This document shows positions 44,895-54,500 of a stretch of 64,000 bases of DNA, in pieces (position 1 is the stretch's first letter; each line of letters starts with the position of its first letter). The stretch spans positions 1,178,001 to 1,242,000 of the forward strand of contig OZ244890.1 in the NCBI GenBank assembly GCA_965221455.1, read 5' to 3'. A program made the position numbers and the translations under genes. The stretch comes from SMWN01 sp965221455. GTDB lineage: Bacteria; Pseudomonadota; Gammaproteobacteria; Eutrophobiales; Eutrophobiaceae. A model generated the notes under the pieces. The model did not search any database. It was not told the origin of the DNA and worked only from the letters and a program-made list of their open reading frames with translations.

Positions 44895-46607
44895 TTAGGT
44901 ATGTGATTTTCTTGCCCCGTGTTGCGGATGTTGTTTATTGCGGTTGTGACCGGTAGCCGAGGTCGATAGTCGGCGCAGCAGCCAGATAAGTCCGGCAAGA
45001 CCCAGTAGCCAGATAAGCGGGGCACGGCTTTGTGCGATGTCGTGTTTGCTGATGACCGGATTGCTGACGGGAATTTGATTCAGATATAGCTGGTTCGGAC
45101 CGGCGGACAGGGCGATTTGCCCGTCAATGATAGCGGCGTGAACAAAGCCGAGGCTGATATCTCCCAGCGTGCTGTCAAGTACGGCGATTGGCCGCCAGCC
45201 GGGTTCCGGGTGTTGCATTTCCTGCGGATGCAGTAGCAGGGTATAGCCTTTGGGGACATCCAGCCGTTCTCCGCGAAACAAACCGGGATACAGGCGCAGC
45301 AGAAAAGAGGCTTGCACCTGACCGGCTTGTTTGAGCGGGTCGAGCCATGCAGTCGGCTGGTGGATTTGAATGCGGGCATCGGGCAAGGGACGATTGTATC
45401 TAATCAGTAAACGATTGTTGTGAATGCCGGGGGTAAGACGGATATCCTCCAGTGGCGGATGCACTGACGGGAGACTGCCGACAAACCAATCGGCAAGCCT
45501 TGTGACGAGTCGATAGTGCGGTTCGTTTTCCAATTGCTCAAAGTTGTTCGCATAGTAGTGGAGCCATTCGTCGGCATCAGGCAAGACAAGGCTGCGCTGT
45601 TCCCGGGCCAGGGCCAGGATTTTCAGCAGATAGCTGAAGACAATCTCGTTGTAGTATTGCATTGGTATTTGTAGCGTTTCCTGCATTTGTGCTGTTGTGA
45701 TATCAGGCATATACAGGCGCAGGCGCCGCTCCCCCCCGCCAGGGTCGCCAAATAAGGCCTCCAGTCGGCCGGTCGGTGTTCTGGCGGGAGCGTTTGCCCC
45801 CGACTGCCCGAGTGGGCGCTGATCTTCCGGCGTTCCCCACGTCACAATATTCCTGGCATCCGGTGGCAACAGGCTGTCGTACTGCAGGTTTTGCAGTTGT
45901 TGGGCATCAGCCATCATGGTGCCGGTCAGTATTGACTGATCCAGTTGTGCGCCATCTTCATCCCGGGATCCTTCTTCGCCGACCTGTGAGCCAAATCGAT
46001 CTTTACCGGGTTGCTTATCCTGACGATCCCGACCGGCAATGTTTGCGTCGATGGGATTATGCAGAGGCGCTGTGCTTTCCCCAACGAAATGCCAGTGCCC
46101 GGCACGGATTTGGTGATCTTTGAGGATGGCCATTAACAGGTAGTATTCGTTGACATGGTGAATATCCAGCCTGATTTTGGTGCGCTCATCCGGATTTAAG
46201 CTATTGAGATAGCTGTCAAGCGCATTGTTTTCCCGTAATAGTTCACTGCGGTAAATATGGGTGTTGGTGTTAAAAATTCGGATATAGCCATTAAGCAGCT
46301 CCAGAACCGGAAACAGGCCGTGGTTGCAGTCATGCGCAATTTCGCAGGAATGATAATCATGCAGGCGGGCAGGCGGGCTGGTTGGCAGATCGTTATATAC
46401 GATGGTGGAGGAGATCTGTCTTGCCATAATGGAAGTGATATCCGCATTTTGCTCCAGTTCCTGTTGCGCTTTTTGTTCCTGCTGGGCAAGCGTTACGGCA
46501 ATCAGGATAAGAATTACCGCCACGCCGTTGGCTAAAATGTCAGCGAGCGCAACACTGCCCTGACCGATGACGGGGGATCTTCTTCTGCGTGTGAGTGCGG
46601 CCGGCAT
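44895..46607 (-). CDS. ExbD/MotB-like protein with large periplasmic region
   Basis: A 570-residue protein. Residues about 18-40 form a single membrane helix with an acidic residue near its start (VALADILANGVAVILILIAV), as in MotB and ExbD where this Asp carries protons. A coiled Q/E-rich segment follows (QQEQKAQQELEQ), then a long soluble part, and near the C-terminus a second hydrophobic helix (APLIWLLGLAGLIWLLRRLS) before a basic tail. No OmpA peptidoglycan-binding motif is seen. It sits five bases or so from both neighbours in the four-gene operon. I do not recognise a named family for the large middle part. Confidence 0.75.
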   Translation of the reverse strand: MPAALTRRRRSPVIGQGSVALADILANGVAVILILIAVTLAQQEQKAQQELEQNADITSIMARQISSTIVYNDLPTSPPARLHDYHSCEIAHDCNHGLFPVLELLNGYIRIFNTNTHIYRSELLRENNALDSYLNSLNPDERTKIRLDIHHVNEYYLLMAILKDHQIRAGHWHFVGESTAPLHNPIDANIAGRDRQDKQPGKDRFGSQVGEEGSRDEDGAQLDQSILTGTMMADAQQLQNLQYDSLLPPDARNIVTWGTPEDQRPLGQSGANAPARTPTGRLEALFGDPGGGERRLRLYMPDITTAQMQETLQIPMQYYNEIVFSYLLKILALAREQRSLVLPDADEWLHYYANNFEQLENEPHYRLVTRLADWFVGSLPSVHPPLEDIRLTPGIHNNRLLIRYNRPLPDARIQIHQPTAWLDPLKQAGQVQASFLLRLYPGLFRGERLDVPKGYTLLLHPQEMQHPEPGWRPIAVLDSTLGDISLGFVHAAIIDGQIALSAGPNQLYLNQIPVSNPVISKHDIAQSRAPLIWLLGLAGLIWLLRRLSTSATGHNRNKQHPQHGARKSHT

Positions 46608-46612
46608 GGAAT

Positions 46613-47134
46613 CTATTGGCTAATTGATTTCTTTATATGCGCCGGTAAATCCTGCAGGCGTGCCGTGGACAGCAGGTCTTTGCTGGCAATGATCCAGCCT
46701 ATGCTGATTGTGCGGTCGGGCCAGCGTGTGCGCATACATGTTCGGGCGATGGCCATGGTGTTCACGCCGCCCTCTACAATGGCAAAAATCAATTGTTTTT
46801 GATTGTCTTGATAGATATTTTCCACATACTGCATAAACGGGCTGCCAGCTTCACAGATGCGATCTTTATGGACATTTTGATTGGTTTCAATGATGCGCAG
46901 TTTGTCTGGATAGGTGATGACGACAAACCCCGCACTACCATCTTGCCATGAGACCTTGTATTGCGCGTTTTCGGTGGAACGGTCCAGCATGGCGCGAATA
47001 TCCTGTGTGACAATCAGGTTCACCAGGATCAGGATAATGATGAGCAGTGCCAGCGCACTACCGAAGATTTCCACTGTGGGGGCATCCAGTTCATCATTGG
47101 CAAGCCGGTTTTGCCGTGTGCTGATTTTCGGCAT
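46613..47134 (-). CDS. Small ExbD/MotB-like protein
   Basis: A 173-residue protein with one N-terminal membrane helix preceded by acidic residues (NDELDAPTVEIFGSALALLI). A glutamate stands where ExbD/MotB have the proton-carrying aspartate. The remaining 115 residues would be periplasmic. It begins six bases after the channel gene and ends five bases before the larger ExbD/MotB-like gene, giving one A-type and two B-type subunits in the operon. The Glu-for-Asp substitution is seen; its effect on proton flow is unknown. Confidence 0.75.
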   Translation of the reverse strand: MPKISTRQNRLANDELDAPTVEIFGSALALLIIILILVNLIVTQDIRAMLDRSTENAQYKVSWQDGSAGFVVITYPDKLRIIETNQNVHKDRICEAGSPFMQYVENIYQDNQKQLIFAIVEGGVNTMAIARTCMRTRWPDRTISIGWIIASKDLLSTARLQDLPAHIKKSISQ

Positions 47135-47140
47135 TGATTT

Positions 47141-48157
47141 CTAGTTCAAGTCTTCTTCCAGCAGCATCAGATAGCGCTCTTCCCATCGGTACAGCAAGGT
47201 CTGCCCGAGTGCCAGCACTACCGAAAGCGACAATGCAATCAGCGTTGTATCAAAAGCGATGCCGAGTGGCGACAAGGCGTCGCCGAGCATTTGGCTGAAC
47301 TCGGATTCATGGCTTGCCAGCACAGCACTTAAGCCCTCTGTTGCCAACGATATCCCCAGCACCGTACCGATGAATCCAAGAATGGGCATTGCCCAGTTAA
47401 TATAGCGCGGCATCACATAAAAGCCTTCAAATTTTTGCCAGATTGCGGCCGTAAGCGAGGCGGTTTTCCGGGTCGAATGTCGAACCTTGTCATAGGCGAG
47501 ATGAATGCCGGAATTGTTGTCTCGTCCAAGTTGAATTTCGCGCAACATAAGTAGCCATTTGCCTGCCAGCAGTACACTACCCCAACAGAACAGGGTCAGC
47601 GTGAGAGGCGGAATATACCCGCGCTGGAGGAATTTGGGTGCCAGTGTAGTGAATATTTCAAGCTGGCTGGTATGCAATACAGTCAGAAATAAATCCGCCA
47701 GAATCAGTCCGATGCACAGGCCGATGGTAATGGAAGGTCCGCGCAGGGATTCTTCAATCAGATCATTGACCCCGGCATCTGCATTGCCTCCGTGGTTTGC
47801 CAGTATCAGCAGTTGTTGTGTTATCGCCAATACCAGACTGAGTAGCAGGGCTAATAAGTGCAATGATAAGTCGGCACGTTCTCCGGCCAGCAGTGACTGC
47901 CACAGGTTAAATGATGCAATCACAACCACCAGCATAATAGCCGTCGTGTTTGCGGGTAATACCCAGGCATGAAATTGTCGGTATCGAAGCGCGAGCATAC
48001 CGGGTACGCCCAACAGGATACCTGCGATTATCCACGCCATTGGGCGATGTAATGCTTGCAGCAGTAGCACGAAGGCAAGTGTTGGCAGTGTGGCACAAAT
48101 CAACAATGCAGTTTTGGATAGCCATCCGGGTGTGAGTTCAGTTGTTATTTTTTCCAT
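47141..48157 (-). CDS. MotA/TolQ/ExbB-type proton channel protein
   Basis: A 338-residue multi-pass membrane protein. The N-terminal half holds at least four hydrophobic helices not found in ExbB. The C-terminal third matches the MotA/TolQ/ExbB core: YINWAMPILGFIGTVLGISL, then MLGDALSPLGIAFDTTLIAL and SVVLALGQTLLYRWEERYL. Family members form a pentameric ion channel around two B-subunit helices and turn proton-motive force into work in the envelope. Here it is the first gene of a four-gene operon that ends with a SUMF-type protein. The enlarged N-terminal membrane part is unlike TolQ/ExbB of the Tol and Ton systems. Confidence 0.85.
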   Translation of the reverse strand: MEKITTELTPGWLSKTALLICATLPTLAFVLLLQALHRPMAWIIAGILLGVPGMLALRYRQFHAWVLPANTTAIMLVVVIASFNLWQSLLAGERADLSLHLLALLLSLVLAITQQLLILANHGGNADAGVNDLIEESLRGPSITIGLCIGLILADLFLTVLHTSQLEIFTTLAPKFLQRGYIPPLTLTLFCWGSVLLAGKWLLMLREIQLGRDNNSGIHLAYDKVRHSTRKTASLTAAIWQKFEGFYVMPRYINWAMPILGFIGTVLGISLATEGLSAVLASHESEFSQMLGDALSPLGIAFDTTLIALSLSVVLALGQTLLYRWEERYLMLLEEDLN

Positions 48158-48510
48158 CTTTTCCCTGGGGTTTTACGGTGGTGTTAGCGGGTTCTGGATA
48201 GCAGTTGATAATACAATGCCTGTGCATATCGTTTAAACAAATTATAAACGGGGAGTTCCCTGCGATAAAGAGCGGATGTCGGTTTGAATTCGTGTTCTCC
48301 AGGCCAGCTTTTCATTACAAGAACTACCGATGGCTCACTGTACCATAAATTTTGTTTTTTCAGTGATGCAGTTTGGTATGTTATCCGACCATGATTAATG
48401 TGCCGCCTGGTTTTGACGATAGAATTATTGACAAATATCGCGACAATATGTTGCTTATGACAGGCAGTTGTTTGATATGGATACAGGATAGCTGATGAAC
48501 CATGATGTAG

Positions 48511-48693
48511 CACTGGATGCGGAAGGCGTTTGAGCTTGCCCAACAAGCAGAACAATGTAGGGGAGCTTGCATTAGTGTGATTGTTATTCGGGACAATAAA
48601 ATGATCGGCTACGGTCATAATCGCCGTGTTACCGATAGTGATCTTGAGCTGCTCCCTCAAATTCGAGCCACTACCCGAATTGTGGTCTCATAA
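48511..48693 (+). pseudogene. TadA-like deaminase N-terminal relic
   Basis: Sixty open codons on the plus strand read HWMRKAFELAQQAEQC, then VIVIRDNKMIGYGHNRR and DSDLELLPQIRA before a stop. The order WMRxAxxLAxxA ... VxVRDxxxIGxGxN is that of tRNA adenosine (TadA) and related deaminases, but the HAE zinc motif that should follow is missing. It is a truncated copy lying between the channel operon and the IS3 debris. Confidence 0.55.
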
Positions 48694-48946
48694 AATAATT
48701 ATCGTCCGCCGCTCGCCTGAGAAAATATACGCGCTGTTGCCAGTGCCTGTGATGTGCAATGCTCAAGCGGCACTTGAAAAGCAACCACCCCGCCCCTGCG
48801 GGGCACCCCTCCTTGACAAGGAGGGGAGTGAGTTAGCTGGCAAAGTTGAGTGACAGTAAAAGCATTTCCCGCACCAAAAGCTCTCCCCCTGCCAAGGGGG
48901 AGTACTAAAGTGGTCAGGTATTTCCGTACCAGTCGATAGGTTGTTT

Positions 48947-49366
48947 TCATGCGATTTGTTTCTCAGCGTCAACCGGTGTTAGATACACAATATAGCGATG
49001 CTCCTTATGATGATTGTGATATTTGATATATTGCATAATGTCGTGTTCAGCTTGTGCGTAAGATGAATAGAAGGTCTTCGGCATCCATGCCGATTTAAAA
49101 CTTCTAAAACAGCGTTCCATTGGGGCATTGTCCCAACAGTTACCTCGATGGCTCATACTCTGCTTGATATGATATCGCCAAAGCAGTTGCTGAAAAGCAC
49201 GGCTGGTGTAATGAGTTCCCTGGTCAGAGTGATACATCAATCCCCTGGGTTTAGCTCTGGATTCATAGGCAATACGCAGGGCATACAAATCCATGACCAG
49301 GGCTAAATACAGCCACCGTGTCCCGACCCGGACATACGTCACGTATACCCAACCTGGTTGGGACGT
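48947..49366 (-). pseudogene. IS3 orfB transposase fragment with internal deletion
   Basis: The catalytic C-terminal half of an IS3 integrase-type transposase (GTRWLYLALVMDLYA, YHSDQGTHYTSRAFQQLLWR, MSHRGNCWDNAPMERCFRSF). Compared with the intact copy at 59470-60300, about 20 codons are missing after MDLYA, where the intact one has RRIVGWACSTSPDPELTMHA. The N-terminal helix-turn-helix part is absent. The open frame continues into the adjacent repeat (to 49396) with a non-homologous start. Confidence 0.85.
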
Positions 49367-51225
49367 TGCACCGTCATTGCGAGCAAAGCGAAGCAATCCA
49401 GATTAAACAATATCTTCATATAAATTGTTCCATTCCGGATTGTGTTTTTCAATCAGGGCAGGTTTCTTTTTGCGGGAGTCAGCTTTAATTTATTTTTCTC
49501 TGGCAATGGCATTTTGCATATCTTCAAATATTTCAAGGTATCCTGACTTATCTTTAAAGTTTACTGGATTGCTTCGCTTTGCTCGCAATGACGGCAGGGG
49601 TTGATGCTTTCAGGCGGTCACATGGAATGCTGGAAGCTGGTTGCGGTAATGTCTGTATTGTTTGTGGTGATGTTGTAAGTCGTCATTCCCTCCCCCCTGC
49701 AACCCCCTCCCCCTTGGCAGGGGGAGAGCTTTAGCGAAGCAATTCAGACGAGTTGCAATCAGCACCTGGATTCCTGCTTCCGCAGGGCATACAAATCCAT
49801 GACCAGGGCTAAATACAGCCACCGTGTCCCGACCCGGACATACGTCACGTATACCCAACCTGGTTGGGACGTTGCACCGTCATTGCGAGCAAAGCGAAGC
49901 AATCCAGATTAAACAATATCTTCATATAAATTGTTCCATTCCGGATTGTGTTTTTCAATCAGGGCAGGTTTCTTTTTGCGGGAGTCAGCTTTAATTTATT
50001 TTTCTCTGGCAATGGCATTTTGCATATCTTCAAATATTTCAAGGTATCCTGGCTTATCTTTAAAGTTTACTGGATTGCTTCGCTTTGCTCGCAATGACGG
50101 CAGGGGTTGATGCTTTCAGGCGGTCACATGGAATGCTGGAAGCTGGTTGCGGTAATGTCTGTATTGTTTGTGGTGATGTTGTAAGTCGTCATTCCCTCCC
50201 CCCTGCAACCCCCTCCCCCTTGGCAGGGGGAGAGCTTTAGCGAAGCAATTCAGACGAGTTGCAATCAGCACCTGGATTCCTGCTTCCGCAGGGCATACAA
50301 ATCCATGACCAGGGCTAAATACAGCCACCGTGTCCCGACCCGGACATACGTCACGTATACCCAACCTGGTTGGGACGTTGCACCGTGGATTGCGTGACGA
50401 TCAGCACCGTCATTGCGAGCAAAGCGAAGCAATCCAGATTAAACAATATCTTCATATAAATCGTTCCATTTCGGGTTATGTTTTTCAATCAGGGCAGGTT
50501 TCTTTTTGCGGGAGTCAGCTTTAATTTATTTTTCTCTGGCAATGGCATTTTGCATATCTTCAAATATTTCAAGGTATCCTGACTTATCTTTAAAGTTTAC
50601 TGGATTGCTTCGCTTTGCTCGCAATGACGGCAGGGGTTGATGCTTTCAGGCGGTCACATGGAATGCTGGAAGCTGGTTGCGGTAATGTCTGTATTGTTTG
50701 TGGTGATGTTGTAAGTCGTCATTTTTTTCCCGTCATTGCAAGTTCTGTCTCCCCGTTATTGCGAGCTTCCCCTCGTCATTGCGAGTTTCCCCCCGTCATT
50801 GCGAGCGAAGCGAAGCAATCCAGATTAAACAATATCTTCATATAAATTGTTCCATTCCGGATTGTGTTTTTCAATCAGGGCAGGTTTCTTTTTGCGGGAG
50901 TCAGCTTTAATTTATTTTTCTCTGGCAATGGCATTTTGCATATCTTCAAATATTTCAAGGTATCCTGACTTATCTTTAAAGTTTACTGGATTGCTTCGCT
51001 TTGCTCGCAATGACGGCAGGGGTTGATGCTTTCAGGCGGTCTCATGGAATGCTGGAAGCCGGTTGCGGTAATGTCTGTATTGTTTGTGGTGATGTTGTAA
51101 GTCGTCATTCCCTCCCCCCTGCAACCCCCTCCCCCTTGGCAGGGGGAGAGCTTTAGCGAAGCAATTCAGACGAGTTGCAATCAGCACCTGGATTCCTGCT
51201 TCCGCAGGAATGACGAGGTGACTGT
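49275..51225. repeat. Large tandem amplification, units about 390-530 bp, nearly four copies
   Basis: The landmark GCGAGC(A)AAGCGAAGCAATCC followed by a GIY-YIG relic recurs near 49380, 49886, 50416 and 50800, that is, spacings near 506, 530 and 385. Each unit holds the GIY-YIG relic, a GCTTTCAGGCGGTCACATGG segment and, in copies 1, 2 and 4, the block CCCTCCCCCCTGCAACCCCC. A 96-bp piece of the IS3 orfB recurs at about 49275, 49785 and 50290. Copy 3 has instead a run of GTCATTGCGAG repeats at 50735-50800. Because the IS piece is inside the unit, amplification followed IS insertion. Confidence 0.9.
49403..49562 (-). pseudogene. GIY-YIG endonuclease C-terminal relic (repeated four times)
   Basis: On the minus strand the repeat reads FKDKSGYLEIFEDMQNAIAR, then EK-stop-IK, then ALIEKHNPEWNNLYEDIV and a stop. 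The pattern REKQIK...ALIEKxNPEWxDLY is the C-terminal end of GIY-YIG family nucleases, with the Gln codon changed to a stop. The GIY and YIG motifs are absent. Equivalent relics lie at about 49909-50068, 50439-50598 and 50825-50987. Confidence 0.7.
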
Positions 51226-51253
51226 TGCGATAAGCCCTGCTGGCTACTGACAA

Positions 51254-51394
51254 TCATCGCCGTCACTTTGACGATAGTGCGTGCTTAATTGCTCAACTGG
51301 ACAGGCTTCTTTGATGCTGTAGTCCTGGTCTACTACCAGACAAGGCAGCATCTTGTTTAAACTCAGGTGTAAAGTGTTTTCGTTCTTTTGTCAT
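51254..51394 (-). pseudogene. Collapsed IS3 orfA-orfB beginning
   Basis: From the ATG at 51394 the frame opens MTKERKHFTPEFKQDAA, matching the orfA start (MRKRRHFTPEFKQEAS). After a frameshift it reads DQDYSIKEACPVEQLSTHYR and so jumps directly from orfA codon about 30 to the orfB start (VEQLRAHYRQS). Roughly 80 orfA codons are deleted at the join. Confidence 0.8.
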
Positions 51395-51578
51395 GAGCCG
51401 TACCTCCATGAGTATGTGATTTCATCACCTATCACCTGGTACGGATTTATTAGACCACTACATACCCCGCAGGGGGGAGGGGGTTGTTAGTGCCTGTGCC
51501 TCAGCTTTCCCGAGTTTAGCCATGCACAGGTGGCAAGAAAAGCCGGTGCAGTGAGCGTCCATGCTGTCCATGCAGCCA

Positions 51579-54500
51579 CTACTGCAAGAGTGCCTCGATA
51601 TTCGTCCTGACCGCATTGAACGATGGATTGCCCGGAATGGTATCAAGCAGGCCCACCGCGTCACGAATACCAAACAGGTAGCGACCCAGCAAGAGTCCGT
51701 CACTCTGGTTGGGATCACCGCCGCTGCCATCCACGTCAAGACGACCGCTGGCGAAAGCTCCCGCAATATTCGTCGTGACCGCATTGAACGAGGGACTCCC
51801 CGGAATCGTATCAAGCAAGCCCGCCGCATCACGGATACCAAACAGGTAGCGGCCCAGCAAGAGTCCGTCACTCTGGTTGGGATCACCACCGCTGCCATCG
51901 ACATCAAGATTCACCGCCGCTGTCTCCGTCACCGTCACGGTCACGGTGGCCGCCGTGACGGTACGATAGGTGGTGTCGGTACTGGTCACCGTATGCGTGA
52001 GTCGCACGGTCTCGTCGTCTGTATCAGCGTCTTCCACTCCCGTCACGGTGATGGTTTTGGCGGTATTCCAGTCGGTGGTGCCAAACATCAGTGAGGTGGG
52101 ACTCACCGTCACAGCAGCGGCATTGGAATGGGTCACGCTAATCGTCACTGCTTCCGTCGGTGGGGTATTCAGGCGCAGTGTATACATACCGGTCCCACCA
52201 CGCTCATGGACTGTCAGCGTCGTGGTACTCACGGCCACGCCCGGCGTGTCGTTATCATTCAAGGTCACAGCGACGGAGTCTATCGTCACGCCACTGGCAT
52301 AGTCGGCATCTGTGCTTGTCGCCGTATGTGTGAGTTGCACGGTCTCGTGGTCCGCATCTGTGTCTTCAACACCACTCACGGTCACTGTCTGGGTACTGTT
52401 CCAGTTGTCTGTGGTAAATGTCAGTGAGGTGGCACTGAGGTTCACTGCAGTGGCATCGGGATTGCTCACGGTCAGCGTCACCGGCACGGTCGGTCGCTTG
52501 GTCAACGCCAGTGTATAGGTACCACTGCCAGCTTCGTCGACCGCCAGTGTGGTCGGACTCACGCGCACACCCGCAACCACTACCGGGTCGGACGTCAGGC
52601 TATCGCCCCCCGCATTCGGATAACTTGCCATCACGCGCAACCACGTGCCTATCTGTGATTGGTCTGATGCAATCGTGTACGTGGCGGTATTGTTGGTCCC
52701 CGGTGCGGCGGTAAACGGACCCGCCGAGGCGGTCGCTGTCTGCCATTGCCAGGTAATGGTACCGACATCGGTATTCGGTGAGGCGTCCGGGTCGGTGACC
52801 GCGCCCGCCGTCAGCGTGTCGCCTGCTCTGGCATTGCCGGTGATGGGACCGAGCACACCGCCACGGTCAACCCGCAAGATATTGGAGAACCGGGTATCGT
52901 TGAAATCCCCGCCCTGGGTTACCTGCACCCGCAGCCAGTGAGCATGGTCCGCCGCTTGCACCGTGTAGGTCGCGCTGGTGCCGTTCGTGCTGATATCTGT
53001 TGCGCTGCTACAGTCTTGAGTGGTACAGCGTTGCCATTGATGGGCGCTGATATTGACGGTCAACGTGGGATGGCTCAGCGCACCGGCGGTCAAGATATCA
53101 TCGACCCTGGCCGGGGTGTTGGGGGTACTGTCCTGGATGGCGCCTAATGTCACGGATGCCGCAGCATAAAGATAGTTGTCGGTGGCACTCAGTTCACCGA
53201 TGGCTTGTTTGGTGATGGCCAAGGTACTCGCCCTGTAATTGCACAGCGGCGATTCGGCTTGTACGGTTTGTTCGGTGTCGGTGGTTTGTCCCGAGCGCAC
53301 CCTTAAATCACCGCTGGGGGTACATAAACTGTCTAATAAGACCATCCCGTTGTTGGCGGACGGTCTGTAAAACACGACGCCCAGCCCCGGGATGGGCGTC
53401 CATGAGAGGTTCGGACGGGGCTTCAGGACTATATTGATGCCAGCGCGTGTTGCCAAGAGTATTCCACTACTGGGGGTCGCCTGCTCGGTGGTGATGTATT
53501 CAGTAGCAATACCGACCAAGCGGTTGGGTACCCCGATATGCCTGAATTGCAGCCGACCATCGTCGTTGCGGGAGAGTGGCACGCCGATGATGTCTATACC
53601 GTTTATCTCCGTCGCATCGGTATGCCCGGCCGGGCCGTTGACGAGATAGTTGTCCCAAAAGGTCTGACTCGGACGGGTCTCGGTGCCACCGTCGTTGGTG
53701 GTGCCGCCACCGTAGGCATTGGTACACGTGTTGCCCGTCCCGGCATAACAGGTGCGCGTCTGGTTCTTGTCGGTGATATTGGCCGTACTCCAGGCGTCCC
53801 AGCCATCTGCGGAATAAATATAGTTGTCGGTGGCACTCAGCTCACCGATGGCCTGTTTGGTGATGGCCGCAGCACTCGCCCCGAGACTGCACAGCGGTGA
53901 GCTGGCTTGTACGGTTTGTTCGGTGTCGCTGGTTGGCCCCGAGCGCACTCTTAAATCACCGCTGGCGGTACATAAAGTGTCCACCAGGATCACTCCGCCG
54001 TTGGCGGACGGACGGTAAACCACGCCCGGCCCCGGGATGGGCGTCCATGAGAGGTTCGGGCGGGTCTTCAGGACTATATTGTGGGGGGATGCTGTGAACA
54101 GTGTTCCGCTACTTGGGGTCGCCTGCCCGGTGGTGATGGTTGCCACCGGATTAACGGCGGTTGTGCCGCTGGAGGTAGTGACCGCAGACAATTGCAACTG
54201 ACCATTGTCAGTGTTACGGGAGAGTGTCACGCCAGTGATGTCATTACCGTTTATCTGCGTCGCATCGGTATGCCCGACCGGGCCGTTGACGAGATAGTTA
54301 TTCCAAAAGGTCTGACTCGGACGGGTCTCGGTGCCACCGTGGTTGGTGGTGCCAGCACCGTAGGCATTGGTACAACTGTTGCCCGTTCCGGCATTACAGG
54401 TGCGCGTCTGATTCTGGTCGGTGATATTCTCCGCACTCCAGGCGCCCCAATCAGCTGAATAAATATAGTTGTCGGCGTCACTCAGCTCACCGATGGCTTG

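Larger units (their letters stand above)
48908..51460 (-). mobile_element. Wrecked IS3-family element, interrupted by tandem amplification
   Basis: Ends resembling those of the intact IS3 at 59309-60667 are found at 48908-48930 (GTGGTCAGGTATTTCCGTAC) and 51438-51460 (GGTACGGATTTATTAGACCA). Between them lie an orfB C-terminal fragment (48947-49366), a block of roughly 510-bp repeats, and a collapsed orfA/orfB beginning (51254-51394). Total length is 2.55 kb against 1.36 kb for the intact copy, the excess being the amplified block. Confidence 0.75.

Noticed and set aside
43330..48157. Zorya defence system (MotA/MotB-like genes)
   Set aside because: The channel and B-type subunits recall ZorA/ZorB, but no ZorC, ZorD or ZorE-like helicase or nuclease follows, no OmpA domain is seen, and the fourth gene is a SUMF-type protein.
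48184..48660. 158-residue minus-strand open frame
   Set aside because: It has no recognisable domain and lies opposite the deaminase-like relic, whose plus-strand translation is more convincing.
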